A DNA stretch of 64,000 bases from Actinoplanes nipponensis (GTDB taxonomy: Bacteria > Actinomycetota > Actinomycetes > Mycobacteriales > Micromonosporaceae). The notes beneath the pieces are model-generated. The model did no database searches and had not been told where the DNA came from. It was given only the letters and a program-made list of their open reading frames with translations. Below are positions 48,445-56,813 of this stretch, one piece after another. The position numbers and the translations under genes are program-made. Each line of letters starts with the position of its first letter. Position 1 is the stretch's first letter. The DNA is taken from NCBI RefSeq assembly GCF_016862275.1, contig NZ_BOMQ01000043.1, forward strand, positions 1-64,000. The letters are read 5' to 3'.

Positions 48445-50385
48445 ATGGACGCGGATCTGACTGCTCTGGCCGAGGCGCACGGGGTGGCCACCTGGTACGA
48501 GGACTGGCATCGCGAGCGCAAGGACGTGTCGGCGGAGTCGGTGATCGGCGTCCTGCGCCTGCTCGGCGTCGACGCCGGCTCCCCGGCGTCGATCGCCCGC
48601 GAGCTGGCCGCGATCCGGACCGCCCGGGAACAGCACCGGCTGCCCGGCACGGTGGTTGTCCGCCAGGGCAGCAGCAAGCCCCTCACCGGCACGGTCCACC
48701 TCGAGGACGGCTCCCGGGTGAGCGTCGACGGGCAGCTCCCCACGGACCTGCCGCTGGGCTGGCACCGGCTGGTCACCGGCGAGCAGGACGTGACGCTGGT
48801 CGTGGTGCCCACCGAGCTGCCCGAGCCGCCGCAGGCCTGGGGCTGGATGCTCCAGCTGTACGCGCTGCACTCGGCCGCCTCGTGGGGCATCGGCGACCTC
48901 GGTGACCTGCGGACCTTCGTCGAGGGCAGCCACGGCGCCGGGCTGGTCCTGCTCAACCCGCTGCACGCGATCACCCCGACGCTGCCGGTGCCGGCGTCGC
49001 CGTACTCGCCGTCGAGCCGCCGGTTCGCCAACCCGCTGTACCTGCGGGTGGCCGACACCGACGCGTACCGCCGGGCCGACGCGCCGGTGCGGGAACAGGT
49101 CGACGCCCTGCGCCCGCGGCCGACGGCCGACGGCCTGATCGACTACACCGCCGTCTGGCAGGCCAAGCGGGCCGCCCTGGAGCTGCTCTGGCCGCTGGCC
49201 GGGGAGGTGGACCTGGACGCCGACCCCGGGCTGACCGACTTCGCGACCTTCTGCGCGCTGGCCGAGCTGCACGGGCCGAACTGGCAGCAGTGGCCGGCCG
49301 AGCTGCGGCGCCCCGACTCCCCCGCGGTGCTGGCCGCCCGCGGCGGCGACCGGGTCGCCTTCCACGTCTGGCTCCAGCAGCTGCTCGAGGCCCAGCTCGG
49401 CGCGGCCAACCGGGCCGCGCGGGAGGCCGGCATGCCGATCGGCATCGTGCACGACCTCGCCGTCGGCATCGACCCCAGCGGCGCGGACGGCTGGCTGCTG
49501 CAGGACGTGCTCGCCGCCGGGGTGCACACCGGCGCCCCGCCGGACGCGTTCAACCAGCTCGGGCAGGACTGGGGGCTGGCCGCGTGGCGCCCCGACCAGC
49601 TCATCGAGACCGGCTACGCCGCGTACCGGGACATGCTGCAGCGGATCTTCCGGCGCGCCGGCGGCCTGCGGGTCGACCACGTGGCCGGGCTGTGGCGGCT
49701 CTGGTGGGTGCCGCCGGGCATGGGCGCGGCCGAGGGCACGTACGTGCACTACGACCCCGAGGCGATGCTCGGCATCCTGGCGCTCGAGGCGCACCGGGCC
49801 GGCGCGGTGGTGATCGGCGAGGATCTCGGCACCGTGCTGCCGGTGGTCACGCAGACCCTGGAGCGCATGAACATGCTGGGCTCGGCCGTGCTGTGGTTCA
49901 CCCGCGACTACGACGACCCGGCCGAGGGCTATCTGCCCGCCGCCGACTACCCCCGCAACGCGCTGGCCACGATCTCCACCCATGACCTGCCGACCGCGGC
50001 CGGCTTCCTGGTCGGCGAGCAGGTCCGGGTCCGCGCCGAGCTGGGGCAGCTGGCCGGGCCGGTCGAGGCCGAGCAGGAGTTCGCCGACAAGGACCGGGCC
50101 CAGCTGCTGTTCCGGCTCACCGAGGAGGGGCTGATCACCCCGGACACCCCGGTGGACGAGATCATCGTGGCGATGCACGAGTTCCTGGCCCGCACGCCCA
50201 GCCGGTTCGTCACGGCCTCGCTCTACGACGTGCTGGGCGAGCTGCGCCAGCCGAACCTGCCGGGCACCACCGACGAGTACCCCAACTGGCGGATCCCGCT
50301 GACGGCTAGCCTGGAGCAGGTCCTGGCCGACCCGCGGGTGGCCCGGATCGCCGAGGTGCTGAGCGCGAAGAGGGGGGTCCGATGA
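48445..50385 (+). CDS. malQ: 4-alpha-glucanotransferase (amylomaltase)
   Basis: About 646 residues, the long actinobacterial GH77 form with an extra N-terminal domain of about 120 residues. Catalytic blocks are GIDPSGADGWLLQDVLAAGV, GGLRVDHVAGLWRLWW (Asp nucleophile), VVIGEDLGTVLPVV (Glu acid-base) and STHDLPT (transition-state Asp). SPYSPSSRRFANPLYL binds the acceptor. It moves maltosyl units between alpha-1,4-glucans in the cytosol. The ATG at 48445 follows GAGGGGACGGGG. A small MT0933-type gene overlaps its stop (ATGA). Confidence 0.95.
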   Translation: MDADLTALAEAHGVATWYEDWHRERKDVSAESVIGVLRLLGVDAGSPASIARELAAIRTAREQHRLPGTVVVRQGSSKPLTGTVHLEDGSRVSVDGQLPTDLPLGWHRLVTGEQDVTLVVVPTELPEPPQAWGWMLQLYALHSAASWGIGDLGDLRTFVEGSHGAGLVLLNPLHAITPTLPVPASPYSPSSRRFANPLYLRVADTDAYRRADAPVREQVDALRPRPTADGLIDYTAVWQAKRAALELLWPLAGEVDLDADPGLTDFATFCALAELHGPNWQQWPAELRRPDSPAVLAARGGDRVAFHVWLQQLLEAQLGAANRAAREAGMPIGIVHDLAVGIDPSGADGWLLQDVLAAGVHTGAPPDAFNQLGQDWGLAAWRPDQLIETGYAAYRDMLQRIFRRAGGLRVDHVAGLWRLWWVPPGMGAAEGTYVHYDPEAMLGILALEAHRAGAVVIGEDLGTVLPVVTQTLERMNMLGSAVLWFTRDYDDPAEGYLPAADYPRNALATISTHDLPTAAGFLVGEQVRVRAELGQLAGPVEAEQEFADKDRAQLLFRLTEEGLITPDTPVDEIIVAMHEFLARTPSRFVTASLYDVLGELRQPNLPGTTDEYPNWRIPLTASLEQVLADPRVARIAEVLSAKRGVR

Positions 50386-50561
50386 GTTTCCTGGACCAGG
50401 CGAAGGAGTTCGCCGACAAGCACGACAAGCAGGTCGACCAGCTTCTCGAGAAGGTCGGCGACGAGGTCGACAAGCGCACCGGCCACAAGTACACCGGCCA
50501 GATCGACAAGGGCGTGGACGAGGCGCAGAAGCGCACCGGCGACGGGGACACCCGCGCCTGA
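50382..50561 (+). CDS. MT0933-type small protein A
   Basis: 59 residues, highly charged and helical: SFLDQAKEFADKHDKQVDQ and VDKRTGHKYTGQIDKGVDEA. It matches the small family called MT0933-like antitoxin in Pfam. The ATG overlaps the malQ stop, so it is coupled to malQ translation. The next gene encodes a close relative (same AKxFADxHDxQVD, RTGxKYxxQIDKGVDxAQ pattern). No toxin gene is beside either, so the antitoxin label should be treated with care; the amphipathic repeats would equally suit a stress-protective or structural helix. Confidence 0.82.
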   Translation: MSFLDQAKEFADKHDKQVDQLLEKVGDEVDKRTGHKYTGQIDKGVDEAQKRTGDGDTRA

Positions 50562-50616
50562 GGTTTGCCGCCGGTGGGTCCGGGCAACCCGTCCGTACCG
50601 ACCGGAAGGAACTGAC

Positions 50617-50799
50617 ATGGGTTTCATGGACAAGGCCAAGGACTTCGCCGACCAGCACGACGAGCAGGTCGACAAGGGCCTCGACAAGGCCGGTGACCAG
50701 ATCGACGACCGCACCGGCAACAAGTACTCGGACCAGATCGACAAGGGTGTGGACCAGGCGCAGGCCCGCACCGGCGAGGGCGACACCCAGCAGCAGTGA
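50617..50799 (+). CDS. MT0933-type small protein B
   Basis: 60 residues, about 60 percent identical by eye to protein A just upstream: GFMDKAKDFADQHDEQVDKG, then DDRTGNKYSDQIDKGVDQAQ. GGAAGGA precedes the ATG by seven bases, so unlike A it has its own ribosome site. The pair arose by tandem duplication. It is followed by a CCGGGGCCGCT...AGCGGCTCCGG hairpin at 50809-50839 that can terminate this unit. Confidence 0.82.
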   Translation: MGFMDKAKDFADQHDEQVDKGLDKAGDQIDDRTGNKYSDQIDKGVDQAQARTGEGDTQQQ

Positions 50800-50819
50800 T
50801 CTTCGCCTTCCGGGGCCGC

Positions 50820-51206
50820 TCAGCTCGCGAGCGGCTCCGGCGGCGGGTCGTCGTCGAGCGCGAAGAGCATGGGGTGCACCGCCAGCCGGTGGTCCCGCTC
50901 GCGGCAGCGCGACGGCGGCAGCAGGGACGAGCGGTGCTCCGGGTGCTCCCCGCAGTGCCGCATCGCGCGGGTGATCGCGTCGCTGTGGTGCCGGCCGCCG
51001 CCGTACTCGCCGCAGCTGTCGCAGTCCCAGCGCCAGTAGGCCGGGCCGTCCTCGGACTCGTGCCTACGGATCTTGAGGGGTGGCCCCGCCCGGTGCTGGG
51101 CGGCGGCGAGGATGGCCGTCATGTCGTTCGCCGGTGGCGGCCCGCCGGTCCGCATCGGCCCGCCGCCGACGACCTCGGCCAGCGCGCTGGTCCCCGTACC
51201 CGACAC
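50820..51206 (-). CDS. Hypothetical protein with a possible zinc site
   Basis: About 128 residues. The middle has WDCDSCGEYGGGRHHSDAIT then MRHCGEHPEH, a CxxC pair with nearby Cys/His that could bind a metal ion. The rest is Pro/Ala/Asp-rich and has no clear fold. The GTG at 51206 is six bases after GGAGG; another GTG at 51209 is three bases closer. The gene converges on the small MT0933 genes and is divergent from the following MEDS/ATPase gene. I do not recognise the family. Confidence 0.6.
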   Translation of the reverse strand: MSGTGTSALAEVVGGGPMRTGGPPPANDMTAILAAAQHRAGPPLKIRRHESEDGPAYWRWDCDSCGEYGGGRHHSDAITRAMRHCGEHPEHRSSLLPPSRCRERDHRLAVHPMLFALDDDPPPEPLAS

Positions 51207-51369
51207 CACTCACCTCCACGTTGGTTGAACCGGCCCAGTGTGGACCGGACCGGCCCACCCGCATGACGGGTTTCACGTATAACGCTGCCGCCGTTCACTC
51301 GCAGTGATGCACCAGCCACGATCGGCGTCCAACGCCCGACGCCGCCGGTGTTACCGTGGTCGATCAGCG

Positions 51370-52341
51370 GTGCTCGGAAGTGGCCAGGTGCAGGACAGCG
51401 GCACAGCCGCCGACGTGCGACCGGGTTTCACCCACTCGGCCCTCTTCTACGACTCCGAATCCGCCTACGGCAGCGCCCTCGCGGCCTTCGTCCGCGACGG
51501 ACTGGCCCGCGACGAGGCCGTGGCGGTCGCGGCGGACGCCCGGTCCACCGGCCTGCTGCGCGACGCGCTGGCCGACGATGCCGCCGAGGTGCGGTTCCTG
51601 GCGGCCGAGGAGTGGTACGTCCGCCCGGTGAAAACCATCGCCGGCTGGGCCCAGCTGTTGCGCGCCGCGGCGGCCGGCGGCCGACCGTTCATGCGCCTGG
51701 TCGGGCACACCTCGCCCGCGCACGGCACGCAGACCTGGGTGCGCTTCGAGTCAGCGCTCAACCGGTCACTGGCCGGGTTGCCGGGGCACCTGCTCTGCCC
51801 GTACGACCGGCGGGCGCTGCCGGCGGACACGATCCGGACGGCGCTGCGCACCCACCCGCGGCTGCACGACGGCGGTTGGCGGGAGAGCGCGGGCTACGAG
51901 CCGCCCGAGCGGTTGCTGGCCGCGGTGCCCGAGCCGCCGTACCCGGTCGCCGGGGAGCCCGTCATCGCCGTACCGGTGCACGACACCGTGGCCGACCTGC
52001 GCGCGCAGGTTCGGGCCCGGGCCGCCGCGGAGGGCTGGCTGCCGCCGGAGCGCCTGGAGAACCTCCTGCTCGCGCTGAGCGAGGTCGCCACGAACGGCAT
52101 CCGGCACGGCGGCGAGCGGCGGGAGCTGCGCGTCTGGCTGACCGAGGAGGCGGTGGTCTGCGAGGTCACCGACGACGGCGCGGTGCCGCCCGACCCGCTG
52201 GCCGGATACCTGCCGCCGCGCTCCGGCCGGATCGGTGGCATGGGCCTGTGGCTGGTCCAGCAGCTGTGCGACGCGATGGCCATCCGGAGCGTGGACGGGC
52301 TGACCCACGCCCGCTTCGCGCTGCGCCGAAGCCCCGCCTGA
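51370..52341 (+). CDS. MEDS-domain plus HATPase anti-sigma-like sensor
   Basis: About 323 residues. The first 190 fit the MEDS (DcmR-like) sensory domain: FTHSALFYDSESAYGSALAA, LRDALADDAAEVRFL, LLCPYDRRALPADTI. The C-terminal 120 are a GHKL ATPase of the RsbW type (LALSEVATNGIRHGGERREL, EVTDDGAVP, RIGGMGLWLVQQLCD). Such fusions are common in actinomycetes and are thought to control sigma factors in reply to a signal. The start is uncertain: GTG codons at 51370 and 51388 and an ATG at 51304 are all in frame; conservation begins about residue 17 of my choice. Confidence 0.82.
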   Translation: MLGSGQVQDSGTAADVRPGFTHSALFYDSESAYGSALAAFVRDGLARDEAVAVAADARSTGLLRDALADDAAEVRFLAAEEWYVRPVKTIAGWAQLLRAAAAGGRPFMRLVGHTSPAHGTQTWVRFESALNRSLAGLPGHLLCPYDRRALPADTIRTALRTHPRLHDGGWRESAGYEPPERLLAAVPEPPYPVAGEPVIAVPVHDTVADLRAQVRARAAAEGWLPPERLENLLLALSEVATNGIRHGGERRELRVWLTEEAVVCEVTDDGAVPPDPLAGYLPPRSGRIGGMGLWLVQQLCDAMAIRSVDGLTHARFALRRSPA

Positions 52342-52389
52342 CCGGCGTAACCCGCACCGTTTCCGGGGCGCGACCGGCCGCCTTGTGTC

Positions 52390-52418
52390 CGAATAGTACG
52401 GATCACCCGTACTATTCG
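52390..52418. promoter_or_regulatory. Perfect 12-bp inverted repeat at the PKS-like gene start
   Basis: CGAATAGTACGG (52390-52401) and CCGTACTATTCG (52407-52418) are exact inverses around ATCAC. The right arm touches the GAGGAGAG ribosome site, and the GTG start is 12 bases further on. It is A+T-rich for this genome. It could be an operator for a TetR- or MarR-like repressor, or in RNA a hairpin controlling ribosome access. TACTAT at 52410-52415 in the right arm could be a -10. Confidence 0.7.
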
Positions 52419-52430
52419 AGGAGAGTTCCC

Positions 52431-55400
52431 GTGCCCCCTACCCCGCACGTCCCCCGGTCCGCCCCGCCCGGCCCCGCGGCGCCGGCGCCGCCCGCCGAGG
52501 CTCCCGGCTGGGAGACGCTGGAGCTGGCGCGGCACAGCGCGGAAGCGCACGCGACCTTCCAGCGGCTGATGACCGAGGCGCACCTGGAGTACCTGCGAGT
52601 CATCGAGGCCCTCACCGGCCGCCCGGCCGAGCCGGCCCGCTCCGCCCAGCCCGGCCACACCGCCCAGCCCGGCCGGCCCGGCCAGCCGGCCGGCCCGAGT
52701 GAGTCCGCCCACTCGCCCTCCGCCCACCCGTCCTCCGTCCAGCGGCCGCCCGCTCCGGCCAACGCCGCGGCCGGTCGGTGGTCCGAGCCGGCGCCGGGCG
52801 CCAACCGCCGCGTATGGCCCGGCACCGGGACGGAACGCCGCGCCGAACCGCACCTCCCCGAGGGCCGGGCCGGGGCACTGCCGCCCGCCACCGGCACGGA
52901 ACGCCGGGCCGAACCGCTCGTGCCGGAGGGCCGGGCCGGGGTGCTGCCACCCGCTGCCGGCGGCGAGCGCCGGGCCGGGGCCGTCCCGCCCGCGGTCCCG
53001 GAGAACCGGACCGGCTCGCCGGGACCGGTGACGAATCCGGCCGCCGTCCCGGCCCAGCCCGACCGGCACGGCGCGGCCGTCGAGCCCGCAGTCGGCGACG
53101 CCACCGCAACCGCAACCGACTCCACCGCAACAACCGACTCCACCGCAACAACCGACGCCACCGGCATCGCGGCGGCCACCGAGCCCGCCACGCCGGCTGA
53201 GGCAACCGCCGTCGCCGCTGACTCCGAGACGATCACCCTCGCCGAGCCGGTCGCGGACCATCCGGAGACCCCGGCCGATCGCCCGCCCACCGCGACCGAC
53301 ACCCCGACGACCCCCACCGACCCCGCCGGCCTGGCGCACCCGGGCACCGACCCCGAGCCGCCCCACCCCGCCACCGCCCCGCCGGACGGATCCGCGGACG
53401 TCGACGTGGTCCGGCTGACCATGTCCTGGGCGCAGACCCCGCTCGGTGGTCTCGCCCCGCCCGGGCTGCACGCCGGCCCGGTCCACGTCGTCGACGGCGG
53501 CAGCGGCCTCGGCGCCGCGGTGGCCGCCGAGCTCACCGCGCGCGGCCTGGCCGCCGAGGTGGCCACCCACCCGGGCCTGGGCGGCGTCATCTTCCTGGGC
53601 GGCATGGCCCGGCCCGCCTCCACCGACGAGGCGATCGAGGCCCAGCTGACCGCCCTGTGGCTGGCCCGCAACGGCAAGGACCGCGGGATCTTCGTGACCG
53701 TCGCGGACACCGTGAGCGGCCGCACCGGCGCCTGGCTCGGCGGCCTGGTCGGGCTGGTCGGCGCGGTCGGCCGGGAGCGGCCGTCGGCGTCGGCCATCGC
53801 CATCGAGTGCGAGCGCGGCGACCGCGACCCCGCCGCCGTGGCGGTGTTGATCGCCGACGAGCTCACCCGGGGCGCCGGCGCGCAGCGGGTCCGGGTCGCG
53901 GCGGACGGCACCCGGTCGGTGGGCCGGCTGGTCTCGGCCGGCAGCGGCTCGCCCCGCGAGCGGCTCATCGGGCCGGACTCGGTGATCGTCGCGTCCGGCG
54001 AGGCGCACGGCTTCTGCGGCGTGGCCCTGGTCGAGCTGGCCCGCGCCACGCAGTGCCGGCTGGTGCTGCTCGGCCGTACGCCGCTGGGCGCCGAGCCGGA
54101 GCACCTGGCCGGGGCGGCCGACGAGGTCTCGCTGATGCGCAAGTTCGCCGCGGGCACCGGCGGCCCGGACGGGCTGGCCGGGATGCGGCTGCGGGCCCGC
54201 GCGGTGCTGGCCGCCCGGGAGATCCGGCAGACCATGGCGGCCTGCGAGGCCGCCGGCGCCGAGGCCCGGTACGTGCACGCCGACGACCGGGACGCCGACC
54301 GCCTCACCGCCGAGCTCGACCGGGTCCGGGCGGAGTGGGGCCCGATCACCGGGGTGCTGCACTGCGCCGAGGTCGTCGCGGACCGGCGCCCCGGGGAGAA
54401 GTCGGCCGCCGACGCCGACCGGGCGCTGGGCACCCACCTGGCCGGGTTGCCCGCGTTGCTGGCGGCGACGGCGCAGGACCCGCTCGACACCCTGCTGCTG
54501 TTCTCCTCGGTGACCGGCTGGTCCGGCGACCTCGCCCAGGGCGCCCAGGCGCTGATCGGCGCCACCCTGGACCGGATCGCCGAGGCCGAGCAGCGCCGCC
54601 GGCCCGGCTGCCTGGTCCGCTCGCTGGCCTGGGACCCGGCCGACGGCGCCGCCCCGGCGCTGTCCGGTGACGCCGGGCGCGGCGACGCCGGGGCCGTGCC
54701 GGTGCACGCCCGGGCCGCGGCGTTCGTCGCCGAGCTGGCCGTCGACGGGCCGGCCCACGTCGTGCTGACCCCGCGGTCCACGGTCCCGGACCGGGCCCAG
54801 CCGGCCAGCGTCGCCGTCGACGCCGGGACCCACCCGTGGCTCGCCGACCACCGGCCGCAGGACGTGGCGATCCTGCCGCTGGCGGCCGGCCTGGGCTGGA
54901 TGGCCGCCGCCGCCCGGGTCCGCGAGCAGGACGCCGTGCTGACCGGCGTCCGGGTGCTGCGCTCGGTGGCCACCGAGCACCCGCAGACCATCGGCGTCAC
55001 GGTGTTCGGCCGCGAGGTTTGGCTGAGCAACGACGCGGGCGAGCCGTGCTTCCGGGCCGGGTTCGGCGCGCCCGGACCGGACCGGGACTGGCGGCCCGCC
55101 GGCGACCCGGCCCGCTTCCCGGGCAGCTCGGTCTACGCGGGCCGGCCGCTGTTCCACGGGCCGCGGCTGCACGTGGTGCGCTCGCTCGGCGAGATCGGCC
55201 CCGAGGGCGTGGTCGGCACGGTGCTCGGCGCCCGGGCGATGGGCTGGCCGGACGACGACCTGCCGGTGGACCTGGCCGCGCTGGACGGCGCGCTGCAGCT
55301 CAGCGGCGTCTGGGCGATGGACGAGCACCGTCCGGTGCTGCCCCTGGGCGTGGCCGAGTGCCGCATCCACCGCTGGGGCCGGCTGCCCGGCCCGGCGCTG

Positions 55401-55529
55401 TGCATCGTGGCCGACGGCCGGCGCGACGACCGCGGCGCCCGCTGCGACGCCGCGCTGGTCGGACCGGACGGCGAACTCTGGGCGGAACTGCTGGGCATCG
55501 AGTTCGTCGCGCCACTCGGCGTCCGCTGA
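52431..55529 (+). CDS. Orphan polyketide-synthase-like KR-DH protein
   Basis: 1032 residues. Residues 20-65 are a helix as in PfaA-type linkers (HSAEAHATFQRLMTEAHLEY). A Pro/Ala/Thr-rich stretch follows to about 330. About 345-785 is a KR region (VIVASGEAHGFCGVALVEL, LLLFSSVTGWSGDLAQGAQA), in which the Ser remains but the catalytic Tyr and Asn seem lost. About 800-1030 is a dehydratase hot-dog region (THPWLADHRPQDVAILPLAA; ALDGALQLSG with Asp). No KS, AT or carrier domain is present here or next door. It may be a scaffold or work with a synthase elsewhere. Confidence 0.78.
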   Translation: MPPTPHVPRSAPPGPAAPAPPAEAPGWETLELARHSAEAHATFQRLMTEAHLEYLRVIEALTGRPAEPARSAQPGHTAQPGRPGQPAGPSESAHSPSAHPSSVQRPPAPANAAAGRWSEPAPGANRRVWPGTGTERRAEPHLPEGRAGALPPATGTERRAEPLVPEGRAGVLPPAAGGERRAGAVPPAVPENRTGSPGPVTNPAAVPAQPDRHGAAVEPAVGDATATATDSTATTDSTATTDATGIAAATEPATPAEATAVAADSETITLAEPVADHPETPADRPPTATDTPTTPTDPAGLAHPGTDPEPPHPATAPPDGSADVDVVRLTMSWAQTPLGGLAPPGLHAGPVHVVDGGSGLGAAVAAELTARGLAAEVATHPGLGGVIFLGGMARPASTDEAIEAQLTALWLARNGKDRGIFVTVADTVSGRTGAWLGGLVGLVGAVGRERPSASAIAIECERGDRDPAAVAVLIADELTRGAGAQRVRVAADGTRSVGRLVSAGSGSPRERLIGPDSVIVASGEAHGFCGVALVELARATQCRLVLLGRTPLGAEPEHLAGAADEVSLMRKFAAGTGGPDGLAGMRLRARAVLAAREIRQTMAACEAAGAEARYVHADDRDADRLTAELDRVRAEWGPITGVLHCAEVVADRRPGEKSAADADRALGTHLAGLPALLAATAQDPLDTLLLFSSVTGWSGDLAQGAQALIGATLDRIAEAEQRRRPGCLVRSLAWDPADGAAPALSGDAGRGDAGAVPVHARAAAFVAELAVDGPAHVVLTPRSTVPDRAQPASVAVDAGTHPWLADHRPQDVAILPLAAGLGWMAAAARVREQDAVLTGVRVLRSVATEHPQTIGVTVFGREVWLSNDAGEPCFRAGFGAPGPDRDWRPAGDPARFPGSSVYAGRPLFHGPRLHVVRSLGEIGPEGVVGTVLGARAMGWPDDDLPVDLAALDGALQLSGVWAMDEHRPVLPLGVAECRIHRWGRLPGPALCIVADGRRDDRGARCDAALVGPDGELWAELLGIEFVAPLGVR

Positions 55530-55550
55530 CCGGGCCGCTCAGCGGGCGGC

Positions 55551-56813
55551 TCAGCGGGCCGCGACCAGCCCGAGCCGGCTCGGCTTGACGCCGGGGAAGA
55601 CGCTCGACACGTCGCCGACCCCGCACCGGGCCCGCAGGATCTCCCCGATGACCGCGCGGTAGTCGGTCGTCACGGCCAGGTCGCCGTCCACCAGGCGGGC
55701 GGCGGCCAGGCCGGGCCAGCGGCCGTGCACCCGGCCGCCGCGGACGCCCCCGCCGAGCACGAACATCGCGTTGCCGTAGCCGTGGTCGAGCCCGCCCGAG
55801 CCGTTCTGGCCCACCCGCCGGCCGAACTCGCTGATCGTGACCAGCGTGACCCGGCCCAGCCCGGCCGGCCCGAGGTCCTGGGCGAACGCCGCCAGCGCCC
55901 GGGCCAGCGCGGCCAGGTGGTCGTACATCCGCTTGCCGGGGGCCGCCGGGCCGAGGTTCTCGTGCATGTCCCAGTCGCCGGAGTCGACGGTGGCGCTCAG
56001 CAGGCCGACCTCCGCCTTGATCAGCCGGGCCACGTCACGCAGCGCCTTGCCAAGCTCGGTGTCCGGGTACGCGGCCCCGTTCGCCGGCTGGTACCCGGCC
56101 GCCTTGAGCCGGGCCGTGGTGGCCAGCGCCCCGGTCGTCATCGCGGTGGTCTGCGCCAGCGCCGCCGGGGCGTCGGAGTACAGGGCGGCCATGGTGGCGG
56201 CCATCGGGCGCTTCGGGTCCTCGCCGGACAGCACGAAGTCGTCGACCGAGGCGAGGCCGAGGTTCGGCGCCGGGCCGGCGAGCACCCGCGCGGGCATCGC
56301 GCCGCCCACCGACACCGCGCCGAACGGGGTGTCCGCGCCGAGCCGGCCCATCATCCGGTCCAGCCATCCGGTGCGCAGCGTGGTGCCGGGCGCGGCCCGC
56401 TCCAGCTCCTCCATCGCCGAGAAGTGCGAGCGGTTCGGCGCCGGCTGCCCGACGGCGTGGACCGCGCCCAGCGTGCCGGCCTTCCAGTACGGCAGCAGCG
56501 GCGCCAGCGCCGGGTTCAGCCCGAAGTACGAGCCGCCGCCGATGAGCCGGGACCTCGGCACGGCAATGCCCGGCCGCGCGGCGTAGTACGCGCGGTCGCC
56601 CGCGGGCACCACCGCCGACAGGCCGTCGAAGCCGCCGCGCAACGACAGCAGCACCAGCACGTCACCGGCGTACGAGGCGTCGGCGGCGAAGGCCAGCTGG
56701 GTGGCGAGCTGGTCGCCGACCAGCCCGGCGAAGACCCCGGCGGCGCCGGCCGCGAGCAGTTTGCGGCGGGCGACCGGGGCGCAGCCACAGGCCTCGAGTA
56801 CGGACACGGTCAC
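55551..56813 (-). CDS. DUF1501 exported sulfatase-like protein
   Basis: About 420 residues. CAPVARRKLLAAGAAGVFAG resembles a Tat-type signal with RR. Then VLVLLSLRGGFDGLSAVVP, the DUF1501 opening, VDSGDWDMHEN, VTLVTISEFGRRVGQNGSGG and LDHGYGNAMFVLGGGV, a fold related to alkaline phosphatase/sulfatase. The GTG at 56813 overlaps the stop of the DUF1800 gene (GTGA), the usual partner; the two are almost always found together. Their joint function is unknown, probably in exported polymer or surface processing. Confidence 0.88.
   Translation of the reverse strand: MTVSVLEACGCAPVARRKLLAAGAAGVFAGLVGDQLATQLAFAADASYAGDVLVLLSLRGGFDGLSAVVPAGDRAYYAARPGIAVPRSRLIGGGSYFGLNPALAPLLPYWKAGTLGAVHAVGQPAPNRSHFSAMEELERAAPGTTLRTGWLDRMMGRLGADTPFGAVSVGGAMPARVLAGPAPNLGLASVDDFVLSGEDPKRPMAATMAALYSDAPAALAQTTAMTTGALATTARLKAAGYQPANGAAYPDTELGKALRDVARLIKAEVGLLSATVDSGDWDMHENLGPAAPGKRMYDHLAALARALAAFAQDLGPAGLGRVTLVTISEFGRRVGQNGSGGLDHGYGNAMFVLGGGVRGGRVHGRWPGLAAARLVDGDLAVTTDYRAVIGEILRARCGVGDVSSVFPGVKPSRLGLVAAR

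Noticed and set aside
52431..55529. A polyketide or polyunsaturated-fatty-acid biosynthetic cluster
   Set aside because: Only KR- and DH-like regions are present; no ketosynthase, acyltransferase, acyl carrier, thioesterase or tailoring genes lie in the flanking 10 kb.
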